A DNA stretch of 64,000 bases from Methanomicrobium sp. W14 (lineage in GTDB: Archaea > Halobacteriota > Methanomicrobia > Methanomicrobiales > Methanomicrobiaceae), in the NCBI RefSeq assembly GCF_017875315.1, contig NZ_JAGGMM010000001.1:682001-746000 (forward strand), written 5' to 3'. Of this stretch, positions 62,829 to 64,000 are shown piece by piece. The notes below the pieces were generated by a model. It saw nothing but the letters and a program-made list of their open reading frames with translations, made no database searches and was not told where the DNA came from. A program made the translations under genes and the position numbers. Position 1 is the first letter of the stretch. Each line of letters begins with the position of its first letter.

Positions 62829-63252
62829 CTTGGAAAAGGTTGACCCTCGTGAAGTACAGATGCTCCAGCAGTACCTAAACGAGTTTGGACAGGAGATAGA
62901 GGCATACTCCGCTCAGCTTCAGATGATTGAGCAGCGCAGACTTGAATCCCTGACTGCGGTTGACACAATTAACACAATTAAGGAAAATCCCGAAAACCCT
63001 GTCCTGCTTCAGTTGGGAGGAGGGGCATCGATTAAGGTAAAGCCGGTCGAAAATGATAAAGTCCTTCTCAATATAGGATCTGACATAGTAGTCAAGCATA
63101 CATGCGACTACTCTGCATCCTACCTCAATGACCGCGCTAAGGAAATGGAAGCTCTTGAGAAGAAAATAACAGAATCAATCTCACAGATGCAAAAAAAAGC
63201 AAACGATATCGCAAAAAAGCTTGATGCTGCATACAAGCAGATGAAGGCTTAA
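62818..63252 (+). CDS. pfdA: Prefoldin alpha subunit
   Basis: 144 aa. Two long coiled coils (VQMLQQYLNEFGQEIEAYSA and the C-terminal KKITESISQMQKKANDIAKK) flank the beta hairpin region (VLLQLGGGASIKVKPVEN, VLLNIGSDIVVKHTCD). Hands unfolded proteins to the thermosome. ATG 62818 overlaps rpl18a by 11 nt; TTG 62830 with GGTGAG upstream is an equally good start (140 aa). Confidence 0.95.
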   Translation: MVSNLEKVDPREVQMLQQYLNEFGQEIEAYSAQLQMIEQRRLESLTAVDTINTIKENPENPVLLQLGGGASIKVKPVENDKVLLNIGSDIVVKHTCDYSASYLNDRAKEMEALEKKITESISQMQKKANDIAKKLDAAYKQMKA

Positions 63253-63284
63253 AAATTGCAGCAGAATATGAGCTCTGATCTGTT

Positions 63285-64000
63285 ATGTTCAAATCTCTTA
63301 AAGATAAACTCAAGGGTGTTTCCAAAAAGTTCGGCTCAAAGATAGACGAAAAAATTGAGAACAGCGATTCTTCGGGGAGTCCTGAAATCAGGTCAACCCC
63401 AAAGAATACAAAAGAGCCCTCAAGTCAGACAAAACCCTCTTCTGAAGTGTTTATACCGGATGAAAAAACCGAATCGCCTGAAACTTTAAATAAACCTAAA
63501 AAGGCATCTTTTGCAGAAAAAGTCCGGGTACTTGTTACTGAAAGAGAAATACTCCTGTCCGAAAAAGACATAAAGGAGCCTCTGGAAGAGCTTGAAATGA
63601 TTCTTCTTGAAAATGATGTCGCTTTTGATGCAGTTGATGAAATCATTTCCCACATGAAAGACGAACTTGTAGGACAGAAGAAAAAAATAAGAACTTCTTC
63701 TGAGGACTTCGTTACAGATGCATTAAAAAATGCCCTTCTGGATGTCCTCGGTGAAGGTTTCTCGCTGACCGGCTATATCCATTCACATGAAAAGCCTGTA
63801 AAAGTCCTTTTTACCGGAGTTAACGGCGCCGGGAAAACCACGACTGTTGCAAAGATTGCCCATTTCCTTAAGAAAAACGGGTACTCGGTGGTAATAGGCT
63901 CAGGTGACACTTTCAGGGCAGGCGCCAACGAGCAGATGAAAACCCATGCCGAAAGGATAGGCGTGAAGGTTATCAGCCACCAGGAGGGAGCCGACCCTTC
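63285..64000 (+). CDS. ftsY: Signal recognition particle receptor FtsY (partial)
   Basis: SRP GTPase receptor, first 238 residues only. Charged N terminus (FKSLKDKLKGVSKKFGSKID), a short acidic/Pro linker, the NG domain N helices (LEELEMILLENDVAFDAVDE), and the G1 motif GVNGAGKTTTVAKIAHFL with GSGDTFRAGANEQ (G2). Continues off the window. Position after pfdA is the usual archaeal order. Confidence 0.96.
   Translation, partial: MFKSLKDKLKGVSKKFGSKIDEKIENSDSSGSPEIRSTPKNTKEPSSQTKPSSEVFIPDEKTESPETLNKPKKASFAEKVRVLVTEREILLSEKDIKEPLEELEMILLENDVAFDAVDEIISHMKDELVGQKKKIRTSSEDFVTDALKNALLDVLGEGFSLTGYIHSHEKPVKVLFTGVNGAGKTTTVAKIAHFLKKNGYSVVIGSGDTFRAGANEQMKTHAERIGVKVISHQEGADP

Noticed and set aside
1-64000. 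CRISPR array
   Set aside because: No regularly spaced direct repeats of 24-40 nt noticed on reading either strand.

Overview
The window is archaeal and almost certainly comes from a methanogenic euryarchaeote. The right end carries the archaeal block rpl39e-rpl31e-eif6-rpl18a-pfdA-ftsY, preceded by S19e, a PDCD5-like protein, RNase P component 4 and a YhbY-like protein. Elsewhere there are archaeal SecF/SecD, aIF1, an LSm protein, archaeal LeuRS and MetRS, and several families I know mainly from methanogens (DUF2111, DUF473, DUF371, DUF5611, PAC2 chaperone). The mix of Exo VII, class I FBPase, BirA-linked pyruvate carboxylase and moderate A+T suggests Methanomicrobiales (Methanoplanus or Methanolacinia type). 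The order is an inference; the domain is not.

Layout. 0-4 kb: pyruvate carboxylase B (cut by the window edge), a biotin ECF transporter (EcfT, two EcfA, BioY) and BirA with a DNA-binding domain, with a BirA-type operator at the bioY start. 4-7.6 kb: DUF2111, an amidotransferase-like protein, RtcB RNA ligase, its activator archease, and two small proteins. 7.8-10.5 kb: SecF, SecD and thioredoxin. 10.7-17.9 kb: housekeeping genes (aldolase, AglJ-like glycosyltransferase, DUF99, pilin, LSm, FBPase, ferritin, riboflavin-pathway reductase). 18-20.4 kb: an AT-rich accessory island next to the 3' end of tRNA-Phe, with a DUF3467-like gene, a winged-helix regulator, two perfect palindromes in the divergent promoter, an uncharacterised TIR/deoxyribosyltransferase-like protein and a decayed gene. 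20.6-25.9 kb: DHH phosphoesterase, MetRS, tRNA-Arg, DUF473 and PAC2.

26-34.7 kb is a second accessory region. Two defective copies of one insertion sequence bracket a small secreted protein, PepSY-like lipoproteins (two intact, one broken by the IS) and an ABC-2 exporter with two paralogous permeases. 34.8-47 kb: DUF5611, LeuRS, then a PIN-ATPase/HisI/prepilin peptidase operon divergent from a type IV pilus operon whose ATPase carries a very long charged N-terminal region. 47-60 kb: aIF1, CobQ, a Cys-cluster protein, NDP-sugar synthase, CBS-ParB, Hsp20, a membrane FKBP-like protein, Exo VII, a CNNM-type transporter and PurN. 60-64 kb: the ribosomal/translation operon ending in a partial FtsY.

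Functional links. The biotin transporter and BirA supply and regulate biotin for pyruvate carboxylase. Archease activates RtcB. The prepilin peptidase, pilus motor and the pilin near 13 kb are probably parts of one pilus system. The two best candidates for undescribed systems are the palindrome-controlled island at 18.2-19.7 kb and the secreted protein/PepSY lipoprotein/ABC exporter cassette at 28-34 kb. Start sites were chosen mainly by Shine-Dalgarno (SD) spacing; many genes here have either GGTGAT-type SDs or apparently leaderless starts.
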